This document shows, one piece after another, positions 8,526 to 17,055 of a stretch of DNA of 55,124 bases. The notes beneath the pieces are model-generated. The model was given only the letters and a program-made list of their open reading frames with translations. It was not told where the DNA came from and made no database searches. A program made the position numbers and the translations under genes. The stretch is taken from the NCBI RefSeq assembly GCF_024345415.1, contig NZ_JAGQBB010000020.1, positions 1 through 55,124 on the forward strand, in the 5' to 3' direction. Source of the stretch: Synechococcus sp. Tobar12-5m-g (GTDB lineage: Bacteria > Cyanobacteriota > Cyanobacteriia > PCC-6307 > Cyanobiaceae). Numbering within the stretch: position 1 is the first letter of the stretch; each line of letters begins with the position of its first letter.

Positions 8526-9518
8526 TCAACCGGCCGGCGCCTTGCAGGCGTCGACCATCAACCGCTCTTCGAAGTCGCTCTGGGGCTGATCCCAGCTCTT
8601 CCAGGTGCCGGCCTCTCCGGTGCTGTTCAGCTTCCTGGCCCCACAGTTCACGGCCAGGAAGATCTGCTGACCTTTGCTGTTCAGGGCCGGGGCCACCTGG
8701 CTGCCGCCCAGCGGTTGCCAATTGGCGAAATCCACCTGGAGGGGCCCATAGGAGCGCCAGTCCGGGGCACCGCCTGATGCCGGTTTTTCGGCGACCACCG
8801 GGTTTGCCGCCGCTGGGGCCGCAGGCTTGGCCATCGGTTTGCTCACCGCTTTGGCCGCCGGTTGGCTCACTGATTTGGGCGATGGTTGGATGGCTGGCTT
8901 GGCTGGCTTGGCTGGTTTAGCTGGCGCTGGCTGGCTGGTGGCGGCGCTGGAGCGCAGGGCCAGGCGGGTGCCAGCTTCAACGTGGTTCGGGCTGGTGATG
9001 GCGTTGGATGCCACCAGCTGGCTCATCGGGATGCCGTAGCGATCGGCAATGCCCGAGAGCGTTTCACCCGGCTGGACCACATGCTCGCGGGCGTTCCTGT
9101 TCACCACCGCCGGCTTGGCTGGGACGGAGCTTCCCGGAGCTCCCGGCACCACGATGCGGCTGCCCGCTTCGACGTGATCGGCCTGCTGGATGCCGTTGAG
9201 ATCCATCAGCCGCTTGAGGGAGATGCCCTGGCTCTCGGCGATCTCTGAGAGGGTTTCGCCCGGTTTGACCGTGTAGTTCCCCCGGCCGGATCGGGCCTCG
9301 GCTGAGGGCTGAGAACCAGGCAACCGAAGCCGGGTGCCGGTGACTACCAGGTCGGCGTCCTTGATGCCGTTCAGTTGCATCAGGCGAGAGGTGGAAACGC
9401 CCTGGCGTTCGGCGATTTCGGAGAGCGTTTCACCCGGCTTCACCACGTACTGCTCGGCGGCCATGGTTGGCAGCGGCAGCACCAGGGCAAGAACCAGGGC
9501 GGCGAGGGAACGACGCAT
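8526..9518 (-). CDS. secreted protein with three LysM domains
   Basis: The start at 9518 gives a signal peptide (MRRSLAALVLALVLPLPTMA). Three LysM peptidoglycan-binding repeats follow, each with a YxVKPGETLSEIA-type core (about residues 24-66, 82-125 and 147-188). A low-complexity Pro-Ala-Lys linker with PAKPAKPAKPA repeats comes next, then a C-terminal domain of about 85 residues (WRSYGPLQVDFANWQPLGG, WKSWDQPQSDFEERLMVDAC) of unknown function that seems common in cyanobacteria. It probably binds the cell wall in the periplasm. No NlpC/P60 or amidase catalytic domain is seen. Confidence 0.85.
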   Translation of the reverse strand: MRRSLAALVLALVLPLPTMAAEQYVVKPGETLSEIAERQGVSTSRLMQLNGIKDADLVVTGTRLRLPGSQPSAEARSGRGNYTVKPGETLSEIAESQGISLKRLMDLNGIQQADHVEAGSRIVVPGAPGSSVPAKPAVVNRNAREHVVQPGETLSGIADRYGIPMSQLVASNAITSPNHVEAGTRLALRSSAATSQPAPAKPAKPAKPAIQPSPKSVSQPAAKAVSKPMAKPAAPAAANPVVAEKPASGGAPDWRSYGPLQVDFANWQPLGGSQVAPALNSKGQQIFLAVNCGARKLNSTGEAGTWKSWDQPQSDFEERLMVDACKAPAG

Positions 9519-9585
9519 GGATGGCGGTGGGCGGATTGGTTGAACCATAAGGAGAACCACCCGATGCGCCAGTCCCCCTGGGGCT

Positions 9586-10974
9586 TCAGCCCAGCAAACG
9601 CTTGATCAGGCCGAGCCGGTCGCCGTAGGGGGGGTAGCGGAAGGGCAGATCGAGCCGGAACGGTCGCCGCAGCACGCTGCGTTGGTGCGAGAAGGTGTCG
9701 AAGCCGGCCTTGCCGTGGTAGGTCCCCATGCCGCTTGCGCCGATCCCGCCGAAAGGGAGTTCCGGCACGCCCACCTGCATCACCACATCGTTGAAGCAGA
9801 CCCCACCGGAGCTGGTGCCAGCCAGGACCGCCTCCTGGGCGGCGGCGCTGCGGCCGAACAGGTAAAGCGCCAGGGGTTTGGGGCCAGAGCGGATGCGGCG
9901 GATCGCCTCCTCCAGCGACCCGATGCCCAGCACCGGCAGCAGGGGGCCGAACAGTTCCTCCGCCATCAGGGGGTCGTCGGTGCGCTCCACGGCCAGCAGG
10001 GTCGGGGCGATCCGCAGGCTGGCGGCATCGCTCTGGCCGCCAGCGAGGATCTGGCCCCGCTGCCGTGCCCCCTCCAGAAGGGCCGAGAGGCGATCGAACT
10101 GGGCGCGGTTGACGATCCGGGCCAGATCAGCCGACTGGAGCGGATCGCTGCCGTAGGCCCGCAGGAACTCCGCCTGCAGGGCCGCGATCAGGGCGGGCCG
10201 CACCGCTTCCTCCACCAGCAGGTGGTCAGGGGCGATGCAGGTCTGACCGGCATTGAGCCCTTTACCCCAGGCGATCCGCCGTGCCGTCACGGCCAGGTCG
10301 GCATCGGCCAGGACGATGGCGGGGCTCTTGCCGCCCAGCTCCAGGGTGACCGGGGTGAGGTGCCGAGCGGCGGCGGCCATCACCAGGCGACCGACGCGGC
10401 CACCGCCGGTGAAGAAGATGTGATCGAACGGCAGCTCCAGCAGCTCGGCGGCCACGGCGCCATCCCCTTCCACCACGGCCACCACCGAAGGATCGAAATA
10501 CCGGTCCACGAGTTCGCTGATCAGGGCCGAGGTGCGGGGGGCGTGCTCGGAGGGCTTGAGCACTGCCGTGTTGCCGGCCGCCAGGGCGCTGACCAGGGGT
10601 TGCAGCGTGAGCGAGAACGGGTAGTTCCAGGGGCCGATGATCAGCACGCAACCGAGGGGCTCGGCGATCAGCTGTGCGCGGCCGGGTCGTTGGGACAGGG
10701 GCAGGTTGACGGGCCGGGGCGCCATCCAGCGCCGCAGCTGGCGCTGGGCCAGCCTGAGCTCCTGCTTGACGGCCACCAGTTCGAAGTAGGCCTCCACCGG
10801 CGGCTTGCCCAGATCGGCGGCCAGGGCTTCGAGAACCTCCTGCTCACAGGCGCCGAGCAGGGTCTCGATCCGCTGGAGTTGCTGCAGACGCCAGGCGCGA
10901 GGCCTGCTGCTGCCGCTGCGGAATGGCTCCCGCAAGACCTCGATGGCCGGCAACGGGGCAGGGGCGACGGTCAT
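9586..10974 (-). CDS. aldehyde dehydrogenase (class 3-like)
   Basis: This NAD(P)-dependent enzyme oxidises aldehydes to acids. The 462-residue protein has the short N-terminus and hydrophobic C-terminus of ALDH3-type enzymes. Key segments are IIGPWNYPFSLTLQPL, FFTGGGRVGRLVM, the general-base Glu in VTLELGGKSP, the catalytic Cys in NAGQTCIAPDHLL, and ELFGPLLPV. In cyanobacteria such enzymes are linked to long-chain (fatty) aldehyde oxidation; that substrate is inference here. The C-terminus (RYPPYGDRLGLIKRLLG) could associate with membranes. It is a single gene transcribed toward the LysM gene. Confidence 0.9.
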   Translation of the reverse strand: MTVAPAPLPAIEVLREPFRSGSSRPRAWRLQQLQRIETLLGACEQEVLEALAADLGKPPVEAYFELVAVKQELRLAQRQLRRWMAPRPVNLPLSQRPGRAQLIAEPLGCVLIIGPWNYPFSLTLQPLVSALAAGNTAVLKPSEHAPRTSALISELVDRYFDPSVVAVVEGDGAVAAELLELPFDHIFFTGGGRVGRLVMAAAARHLTPVTLELGGKSPAIVLADADLAVTARRIAWGKGLNAGQTCIAPDHLLVEEAVRPALIAALQAEFLRAYGSDPLQSADLARIVNRAQFDRLSALLEGARQRGQILAGGQSDAASLRIAPTLLAVERTDDPLMAEELFGPLLPVLGIGSLEEAIRRIRSGPKPLALYLFGRSAAAQEAVLAGTSSGGVCFNDVVMQVGVPELPFGGIGASGMGTYHGKAGFDTFSHQRSVLRRPFRLDLPFRYPPYGDRLGLIKRLLG

Positions 10975-11282
10975 CGGGGGTGGATGGGGCCGAATGAAGC
11001 CACTCTGACGCGTCCTTCGGGTCGGATGCCATCGAGATGGCGAGCAAGCCTGGGCAGGAAACCCGCGAGCCCAAAAATCACGACCAGTTGCTCTTCACCA
11101 GTGTCTGGATGGGAATGGCGCCTGGGATTGCCCGGGCCGGATCACCCAGATCAGATTGTCGGGGGTGAAGCAGATGGAATGATTGATCCAATGACAGGAT
11201 CACGGTTGCAAAGATGATCAAACTGCCTGAATTGGCAATAACGCTGGACGCCGCAATTGGTCGTCTTGGGCCATGCTGGAGA
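10975..11282. other. intergenic region with no recognised gene
   Basis: This 308-bp gap lies between the leftward aldehyde dehydrogenase and tRNA-Thr. No frame has recognisable protein sequence and no tRNA-like or strong hairpin structure was found. It must hold the dehydrogenase promoter and the region downstream of tRNA-Thr. Confidence 0.4.
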
Positions 11283-11354
<72 letters not shown>

Positions 11355-11364
11355 ATGTGGAAGG

Positions 11365-11446
11365 TGGGCCGGGTTGGATTTGAACCAACGTAGGCGAAGC
11401 CAGCGGATTTACAGTCCGCCCCCATTAACCACTCGGGCACCGACCC
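11365..11446 (-). tRNA. tRNA-Tyr (anticodon GTA)
   Basis: The 82-nt class II tRNA has acceptor stem GGGTCGG/CCGGCCC with one T-G pair, an anticodon loop containing CTGTAAA, a long variable arm (TGGCTTCGCCTACG) and T-arm GTTGG-TTCAAAT-CCAAC. The long variable arm and GTA anticodon identify bacterial tRNA-Tyr. It is 10 nt upstream of tRNA-Thr in the leftward direction, so the pair is likely cotranscribed. Confidence 0.97.
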
Positions 11447-11483
11447 GCACCACACCTCGACAACTTACCAGCCAACCTCCCCC

Positions 11484-11924
11484 ATGCATTTGCTCGTGCT
11501 GCACGGCCCCAACCTGAATCTGCTGGGCCGCCGCGAGCCCGGCCTCTACGGCACCACCAGCCTGGATCAGATCAACGAAAGCCTTCAGCAGCGGGCTCTG
11601 GAACTGGGTGTCGCCCTCAGCTGCTTCCAGAGCAACCATGAGGGGGACCTGGTTGACCGGATCCAGCAGGCCGGCCAGGAGAGCGCCGGAATCCTGATCA
11701 ACGCCGGGGCTTTCACCCACACGTCGATCGCCCTGCGCGATGCCCTGCTGGCGGCGGCCGTGCCCTTTGTGGAGCTGCACCTGAGCAACACCCACGCCCG
11801 GGAGTCCTTCCGCCACACCTCCACCCTCGCAGACAAGGCCTTGGGGGTGATCTGCGGTTTCGGCCCCACCAGCTACCGCCTGGCCCTGGAGGGCCTGGTG
11901 GATCACCTGCGGGCGCGGCCATGA
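11484..11924 (+). CDS. aroQ: 3-dehydroquinate dehydratase, type II
   Basis: This enzyme catalyses the third step of the shikimate pathway, 3-dehydroquinate to 3-dehydroshikimate. The 146-residue protein is full length for type II enzymes. Motifs are [20 protein letters not shown] with the active-site Arg and Tyr, [30 protein letters not shown], and [17 protein letters not shown] with the catalytic His. The stop overlaps the start of miaE by 4 bp (ATGA). Confidence 0.97.
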   Translation: MHLLVLHGPNLNLLGRREPGLYGTTSLDQINESLQQRALELGVALSCFQSNHEGDLVDRIQQAGQESAGILINAGAFTHTSIALRDALLAAAVPFVELHLSNTHARESFRHTSTLADKALGVICGFGPTSYRLALEGLVDHLRARP

Positions 11925-12544
11925 CCGTGACCCAGGTTCCAGAACCATTGCCGTCCCCGCTGGTGCGGGTTCGCTGGCTGAAGCAGCCCAGCTCCCCTGC
12001 CTGGCTGGAGCAGGCCCTGGCCGACCCTGACACGGTGCTGATCGACCACGCCCACTGCGAGCGCAAGGCGGCCGGCGTGGCCCTGCAGCTGATGTTCCGT
12101 TACCCCTCCGACGAAACCCTCGCTGCGGCCCTCAGCCCCCTGGCGCGGGAGGAGCTGGAGCATTTCGAGCGGGTGCTGGCCCTGCTGCAACGGCGGGGTG
12201 TCGCGATGCGACCCCTGGCCGCGCCCCCCTACGGAGCAGCCCTGACCGCCCAGGTGCGGCGCCAGGAGCCCCAGCGCATGCTGGATTCCTTCCTCGTGGC
12301 CGGTCTGATCGAACCCCGCAGCCACGAGCGCCTGGCCCTGCTGGCCCGCCACAGCCCCGAGCAGGAACTCGCTGACCTTTGGGGGGATCTGCTCGCCAGC
12401 GAAGCCCGCCACTTCGGCCTCTACTGGCTCCTGTGCGAGCGGCGCTGGCCGCGGCCAGTGGTGTCGGCCAGGCTGGAGGAGCTGGCGGATCTGGAATCCG
12501 CCCTTGTGGCCTCGCTTCACCCGCACCCCCGCATGCACAGCTGA
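11921..12544 (+). CDS. miaE: tRNA-(ms2io6A)-hydroxylase
   Basis: This non-haem diiron monooxygenase hydroxylates the isopentenyl side chain of ms2i6A37 in tRNA. The 207-residue protein has the expected ferritin-like four-helix layout, with iron-ligand segments HCERKAAG near residue 47, EELEHFERV near residue 77, and [13 protein letters not shown] near residue 158. The N-terminus [17 protein letters not shown] is typical. It is translationally coupled to aroQ through ATGA. Confidence 0.9.
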   Translation: MTVTQVPEPLPSPLVRVRWLKQPSSPAWLEQALADPDTVLIDHAHCERKAAGVALQLMFRYPSDETLAAALSPLAREELEHFERVLALLQRRGVAMRPLAAPPYGAALTAQVRRQEPQRMLDSFLVAGLIEPRSHERLALLARHSPEQELADLWGDLLASEARHFGLYWLLCERRWPRPVVSARLEELADLESALVASLHPHPRMHS

Positions 12545-12548
12545 TTCC

Positions 12549-13307
12549 ATGAGCCACTTTCCTCTTCTCACTCCCGTGGTTGCCATGGCGCTGGCCCTGG
12601 CGCCGCTGGGGACCTCGAACCCCGGTTGGGCCAAGGAAGCGGGTGCACCCGTCGATCCCGCTGCCGGCCTCCTGTTGCCTGCGGAGCGCTACCGGGCGGT
12701 GATCGGCCGCCCCCCCACCACCGGCAGCAAGGAGGAGGAGGCAGACCTGGCGATTCTTCGCTGGAACGAACGCACCCGCACCTCAACCGGCGTGCTCCAT
12801 AGCTGGCGCTTTCTCTCCCTGAGCCTCAGTTCTTTTGATGCCGCCATCGGCGCCGATCTGCTCAAGACGGCTCCCACCCTCTCGGCGGGTCTGCCCACCT
12901 TCCTGAAGCGGATTGATCAGGTGAAGGACCAGCTCAAGGATTCCTTGGCTAGGCCCCGGCCCTACGTGAGCCATGGGGAATTCAGACCCTGCCTGCCGCC
13001 CGAGAACTCCTTCTCGTTCCCCAGCGGCCATGCCACCTGGTATGCGGCCGCGGGACTGCTTCTGGCGGATCTGCTGCCCCAGAGACGCGAGCGGCTCCTG
13101 GACACCGCACTGCAGGGGGGCTATTCCCGCACCTACTGCGGTGTGCACTACCCCAGCGACGTGCTGGCCAGCCAACGGCTTGCGGCAGCCCTGACCCGGG
13201 ATGTGCTCACCTCGCCCCAATGGCAGCTCTTCCGTCGGCAGATGGAGGCGGAACTGGGACAGCTGCTGGTGCTCCCCCCCGCCGGCCTGCCGGCGCTGAG
13301 CAACTGA
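12549..13307 (+). CDS. exported PAP2-family (class A acid-type) phosphatase
   Basis: The 252-residue protein starts with a hydrophobic signal-like segment ending near GWAKEAG and contains the three PAP2 signatures: KDSLARPRP, the PSGH motif in FPSGHATWYAA, and SRTYCGVHYPSDVLA with the catalytic His. The arrangement and extracytoplasmic location fit class A non-specific acid phosphatases rather than membrane lipid phosphatases. It probably releases phosphate from organic esters in the periplasm. It follows miaE by 4 bp. Confidence 0.85.
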   Translation: MSHFPLLTPVVAMALALAPLGTSNPGWAKEAGAPVDPAAGLLLPAERYRAVIGRPPTTGSKEEEADLAILRWNERTRTSTGVLHSWRFLSLSLSSFDAAIGADLLKTAPTLSAGLPTFLKRIDQVKDQLKDSLARPRPYVSHGEFRPCLPPENSFSFPSGHATWYAAAGLLLADLLPQRRERLLDTALQGGYSRTYCGVHYPSDVLASQRLAAALTRDVLTSPQWQLFRRQMEAELGQLLVLPPAGLPALSN

Positions 13308-13311
13308 CGTT

Positions 13312-13866
13312 TCAATCCAGCAGCGGGTAGTGCTCGGCGATCGGGTCGCCCGTGAAGCTGGCCACCCAGCCCTCGGGGTTGTCGAAGAAGCGGAGTGCGG
13401 TGAAGCGCGGTGCGCTTCCCATGTCGAACCAGTGGCGGGTGCCGGCGGGCACCTGCAGGAAATCCCCCTGCTCGCACAGCACCTGCAGCACCTCGCCCTT
13501 GATGTGAATCACGAACAGGCCGCGGCCCTCCACGAAGAAGCGCACCTCGTCCTCCGCGTGGGTGTGCTCGGAGAGGAACTTCCGGCGCAGGGCCACCCGA
13601 TCGGGGTGGCCTGGGCCCAGCCGGATCGCATCGACCGTGGGGTAGGTGCCCCGGGCCTGAACCCGGGCGATCTCCTCGGCGTAGGCCTCCAACACGGCCG
13701 AGCTGTCGGCATCCGGCGGCAACTCAGGCCTGAGCGGCCAACGCTCGAAGCCCAGCCCCCGCTCGCCCAGGGCCTGGGCGATCACCGCAGGATCCTCACT
13801 GTCCAGGATCAGCTCGGCGGGCTGATCGGCGCTGGCGGTGTCGGGGTAGAGGCTCAGGCGGCTCAT
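13312..13866 (-). CDS. mtnD: acireductone dioxygenase
   Basis: This cupin dioxygenase cleaves acireductone to 4-methylthio-2-oxobutanoate and formate, the oxygen-using step of methionine salvage. The 184-residue protein has the metal-ligand motif EHTHAEDEVRFFVEG (two His and a Glu), a further ligand in VPAGTRHWFDMG, and the family ending TALRFFDNPEGW. It acts directly after MtnC, although mtnC-mtnB lie about 10 kb to the left. It converges with the phosphatase gene with only 4 bp between them. Confidence 0.94.
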   Translation of the reverse strand: MSRLSLYPDTASADQPAELILDSEDPAVIAQALGERGLGFERWPLRPELPPDADSSAVLEAYAEEIARVQARGTYPTVDAIRLGPGHPDRVALRRKFLSEHTHAEDEVRFFVEGRGLFVIHIKGEVLQVLCEQGDFLQVPAGTRHWFDMGSAPRFTALRFFDNPEGWVASFTGDPIAEHYPLLD

Positions 13867-13930
13867 GGGGCTGGCAGGGCTCGTGGCTCGATGGGATGGA
13901 GCCTAGAAAGAGGGCTGCTGATCGCCGAGT

Positions 13931-14692
13931 GTGTGGGACTGCATCGGAGCTGATCTGGCCCAGAAACCGGGACTGACCCTTGTGGGGGTGGGCCCCGGCG
14001 ATTCCGACCTGCTCACGGTGGCGGCCGTGCGGGCGATACAGACCGCCACGATGGTGGCCTACCCGGTGGCACGGCTGGAGGCCGAAGGCATGGCGGCCCG
14101 GATCGCCGCCCCCTGGCTGGGGGCGCAGCAGCAGCATCTGCCCCTGGTGTTCCCGATGGTGGAGGAGGCCGAACCGCGCAAGCGGGCCTGGCGGGCCGCG
14201 GCCGATGCCCTGGCGGCGGAGGTGGCGGCTGGCCATGCCGTGGTGCTGCTCTGCGAAGGCGACGTGTCGCTCTATGCCAGCGCTTCCTACGTGGTGCTGG
14301 CCCTGCGACGGCGCCATCCCGGCTGCCCACTGCGATTGATCCCAGGGATCACGGCGGTGGCGGCGGCGGCGGCGGCGGCGGCCTGGCCCTTGGCGTTTCA
14401 GCAGGAGCCGCTGCTGATCCGCCCCACCCCCCAAACGCCTGGTGAACTGCAGACGCTGCTGGAAATGGCCAAGGCAACCGAGGCAGTTCTGGCCCTGCTC
14501 AAGCTGGGGGCGCGCTGGAGCTGGGTGCGGCCGCTGCTGGAGAGCCGGGGCCTGCTGGCGGCCAGCCTGTTCGCCCGGCGGGTGGGCTGGCCCGACCAGC
14601 TGCTCTGTGCGGGAGAGCAGGTGCCGGCGGAGGGCCAGCCCTACTTTTCGCTGCTGCTGGTCCGCCAGGGTTGGCCCCCAGTGCTTCCCTAG
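13931..14692 (+). CDS. cobI: precorrin-2 C20-methyltransferase
   Basis: This tetrapyrrole methylase transfers a SAM methyl group to C20 of precorrin-2 in corrin ring synthesis. The glycine-rich SAM site LVGVGPGDSDLLTVAAVRAI is near residues 16-35, and the second methylase motif LCEGDVSLYASASYVV is present. The Ala repeat AVAAAAAAAAWPLA follows PGITAV. About 253 residues is normal for the family. No cobalamin riboswitch was seen upstream. The other corrin genes in this window (cobM, cobL) are scattered rather than in one operon. Confidence 0.88.
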   Translation: MWDCIGADLAQKPGLTLVGVGPGDSDLLTVAAVRAIQTATMVAYPVARLEAEGMAARIAAPWLGAQQQHLPLVFPMVEEAEPRKRAWRAAADALAAEVAAGHAVVLLCEGDVSLYASASYVVLALRRRHPGCPLRLIPGITAVAAAAAAAAWPLAFQQEPLLIRPTPQTPGELQTLLEMAKATEAVLALLKLGARWSWVRPLLESRGLLAASLFARRVGWPDQLLCAGEQVPAEGQPYFSLLLVRQGWPPVLP

Positions 14693-14712
14693 GTCCTTCG
14701 CTCCGCCCTTCC

Positions 14713-15486
14713 ATGACGGCCACCGATTGGCTCCTGCTGCTCCATCCGGTGCTGATCATCCTGTTCGTTTACCCGGTGGTGGGCGCGACGATCCGGCTGG
14801 GGATCCTGGCGCGGGAGCGGCGGCTCAAGATCCATCCCCAGCCGCCCAGCGTTGGGGTCGAGCACGCCGACCATGGCCGCTGGCTCACCAGTGGCGTGGT
14901 GGTGGCGGTGCTGATCGCCCTGCTCTATTCCTTCGTCTCCAAGTTCTTCGACGCCGGTACGCCGTTCGCCGGCGGCGGCACCCGATTGGCCCTGCTGCTG
15001 CTGGTGGGCGCCGGCACCCTGGCCAGCCTGCTGGCCCTCTGGCGGGTGAGGAAGGCGCCGTACCGGGCCAGCTTCGCCCTCCTCACCTGGGCGGGGGTGC
15101 TGGGGCTGGGCAGCCAACCGGAGATCTGGCGCCTCTCCGACAACCCCTTCTCCGGCGAGTTCTGGAGCTCCCACTACTGGGCCGGCGTGCTCCTCACCGG
15201 TCTGCTGCTCTTCTCAACGGCGGCCAAGCCGGAGATCTTCAAGTCCCTGCGCTTCCGCCGTCTGCACGTGAGCGCAGGGGTGCTCACTGCTGTGCTGCTG
15301 GCGGTGCTGGCGATCACCGGCACCCGCGATCTGCTCAACATCCCCTTGAGCTGGCAGAAGCCGGCGATCTACGCCTGCAACTTCGAGCAGCGCACCTGCC
15401 GCACACCCCCGCCGGCACCGGCGGCACCGGCCCCAGCCACCTCGTCAGCTCCATCTGCAGCCGCCTCCAGCAGCGCCTCGGCCTGA
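14713..15486 (+). CDS. DUF4079 membrane protein
   Basis: The 257-residue integral membrane protein has about five hydrophobic segments: LLLLHPVLIILFVYPVVG, VVVAVLIALLYSFV, LALLLLVGAGTLASLLALW, WAGVLLTGLLLFS and VLTAVLLAVLAITG. Conserved histidines (LLHPV, SSHYWAGVL, RLHVSAG) recall the cytochrome b561-like arrangement of DUF4079. It ends in a Pro/Ala/Ser-rich tail. Function is not established. The last 118 bp overlap the 3' end of the opposing dus gene. Confidence 0.8.
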   Translation: MTATDWLLLLHPVLIILFVYPVVGATIRLGILARERRLKIHPQPPSVGVEHADHGRWLTSGVVVAVLIALLYSFVSKFFDAGTPFAGGGTRLALLLLVGAGTLASLLALWRVRKAPYRASFALLTWAGVLGLGSQPEIWRLSDNPFSGEFWSSHYWAGVLLTGLLLFSTAAKPEIFKSLRFRRLHVSAGVLTAVLLAVLAITGTRDLLNIPLSWQKPAIYACNFEQRTCRTPPPAPAAPAPATSSAPSAAASSSASA

Positions 15487-16451
15487 GCCGGATCGGGGGC
15501 CCGCATCAGGTCATGGCGCAGCTGGGCCGCGCCGGCGAAGCCGTGGCAGGTCCAGCCCATGTGCTTGCGGGCGATCAGCAGGCCGTGCTTCCCCTTGGCC
15601 GCCACCAGGGCCTGGAGCTGCTCCTGGGCCAGCCGGATCCGCTCCAGCGCCCCCGGGGTGGGCGGAATCGGCAGGCCCCGCAGGCCGGCATCGATCTGGC
15701 CCACCAGCCAGGGGGCGCCCATGGTGCCCCGCCCCACCATCACCCCGTCGGCGCCGGTGAGCGCCAGGCAGCGCAGCGCCTCCTCGGGGCCGTTGATGTC
15801 GCCGTTGGCGATCAGCGGAATGGCCAGTGCCTGTCTCACCTGGGCGATGGCGGCCCAGTCGGCCTGGCCCTTGAATCCCTGCTCGCGGGTGCGGCCGTGC
15901 AGGGTGAGCAGCTGGGCGCCGGCGTTCTGCAGGGTGCGGGCAAAGGCCACGGCCGATTCGCGCAGATCGGGATCGTCTGAGCCCCCGCACCAGCCCAACC
16001 GTGTCTTCACGGTCACGGGGATGCGCACGGCCGCCGCCACCCGCTCCACGATCCGGGCCGCCAGCTCGGGATCGCGGATCAGGCCGCTGCCGCCCCCCTT
16101 GCGGGCGATCTTGCGCACCGGGCAGCCCATGTTGATGTCGATCAGAAAGGCACCGGCCGCCTCCGCGCGCCGGGCGGCCTCGGCCATGGCGTCAGGCCGG
16201 TGATCGAACAGCTGCACGCCGATCGGCCCACTCTCACAGCTGAGCTCCTCCACCTTCTGGGTGCCGAAACCCAGCTCCAGGCTGGTGGCGTTCACCATCT
16301 CCGTGAACAGCAGCGCATCGGAGGCCCAGCGGCGCACCAGGCCCCGGAAGATGCGGTCGCTCACCCCCGCCAGGGGTGACTGCAGCACCCGGCAGTTCAG
16401 CTGGCGCGACGTGCCGTTGCCGGCCAGCAGCAGGGGGGAGGCGGTGATCAT
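15369..16451 (-). CDS. dus: tRNA-dihydrouridine synthase, DusB-like
   Basis: This FMN enzyme reduces specific uridines in tRNA. The 360-residue protein shows SPLAGVSDRIFRGLVRR, FTEMVNATSL, DINMGCPVRKIARKGGGSGL with the catalytic Cys, VTVKTRLGW, LLTLHGRTREQGFKG and MVGRGTMGAPWLVGQ. The first third is longer than in short homologues but the core is complete. The C-terminal 35 residues are Gly/Ala-rich and encoded by DNA that also encodes the DUF4079 tail. The start is the ATG at 16451. Confidence 0.92.
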   Translation of the reverse strand: MITASPLLLAGNGTSRQLNCRVLQSPLAGVSDRIFRGLVRRWASDALLFTEMVNATSLELGFGTQKVEELSCESGPIGVQLFDHRPDAMAEAARRAEAAGAFLIDINMGCPVRKIARKGGGSGLIRDPELAARIVERVAAAVRIPVTVKTRLGWCGGSDDPDLRESAVAFARTLQNAGAQLLTLHGRTREQGFKGQADWAAIAQVRQALAIPLIANGDINGPEEALRCLALTGADGVMVGRGTMGAPWLVGQIDAGLRGLPIPPTPGALERIRLAQEQLQALVAAKGKHGLLIARKHMGWTCHGFAGAAQLRHDLMRAPDPAQAEALLEAAADGADEVAGAGAAGAGGGVRQVRCSKLQA

Positions 16452-16478
16452 GGTGATTCGATTCTGCGACTCCAGCCG

Positions 16479-16958
16479 ATGGCGCCCGATCCAGCCACCA
16501 CCATCCCCGATCCCTACCCCCTCAGCCAGGCGCTGCTGGAGGCGGTGCTGGCCGACCGCGTCAGCGACCGGTTCGTGTGTGAGCTGATCTGGCGGCGCCT
16601 GGGTTACGGGCCCGATGGCGCAGGAATCTGGAGCGCGGGCCCGGCCACGGGCGCCCCCTGGCGGGAGTCCTTTCCCACCGCTCCCGAGCTGATCGCCGAG
16701 CGCCCCGCCAGCGTCGCCCTCACCCGTTCGATCCCGAAGACCCACAAGCAGTTGCTGAAGGAGCAGCTGGGCTTCGCCGGCTACCGGATCGGTGAGCTCT
16801 ACCCCCGCCGCACCCGCCGGGCCACCGCTGTGAGCTGGCTGCTGGCCCACCTGGCCGAGCGCGGTGAGCCGCTGCCCGACTCCGGCCCGCTGCCGGCTCT
16901 GCTGGAGGTGCCGGCGGATCCGGTGCGCGGCCACCCCGGCGATCTGCCGATCCGCTGA
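16479..16958 (+). CDS. DUF1823 family protein
   Basis: The 159-residue soluble protein belongs to a family seen in cyanobacteria and plastid lineages. The conserved core SIPKTHKQLLKEQLGFAGYR followed by IGELYPRRTRRATAVSWLL is at about residues 86-125. Function is unknown. It is divergent from dus, with 27 bp between the two starts, and precedes der. Confidence 0.85.
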   Translation: MAPDPATTIPDPYPLSQALLEAVLADRVSDRFVCELIWRRLGYGPDGAGIWSAGPATGAPWRESFPTAPELIAERPASVALTRSIPKTHKQLLKEQLGFAGYRIGELYPRRTRRATAVSWLLAHLAERGEPLPDSGPLPALLEVPADPVRGHPGDLPIR

Positions 16959-17055
16959 GCGCAAGGAGAATCACTGCAGGCCCGATAGCTCCCAGCGGCA
17001 CCGCTCTGTAGGGTCAAAGAAGCTAACTGTCGTTAAAAGAAGGAGATAAGCGATT

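Noticed and set aside
8885-8935. Tandem DNA repeat (GGCTTGGCTGGCTTGGCTGG)
   Set aside because: It encodes the Pro-Ala-Lys linker of the LysM protein and is low-complexity coding sequence, not a separate element.
13867-13930. Possible cobalamin riboswitch upstream of cobI
   Set aside because: The spacer is only 64 bp and no B12-box-like conserved core was found. None was found before cobM, cobL or the EcfT gene either.
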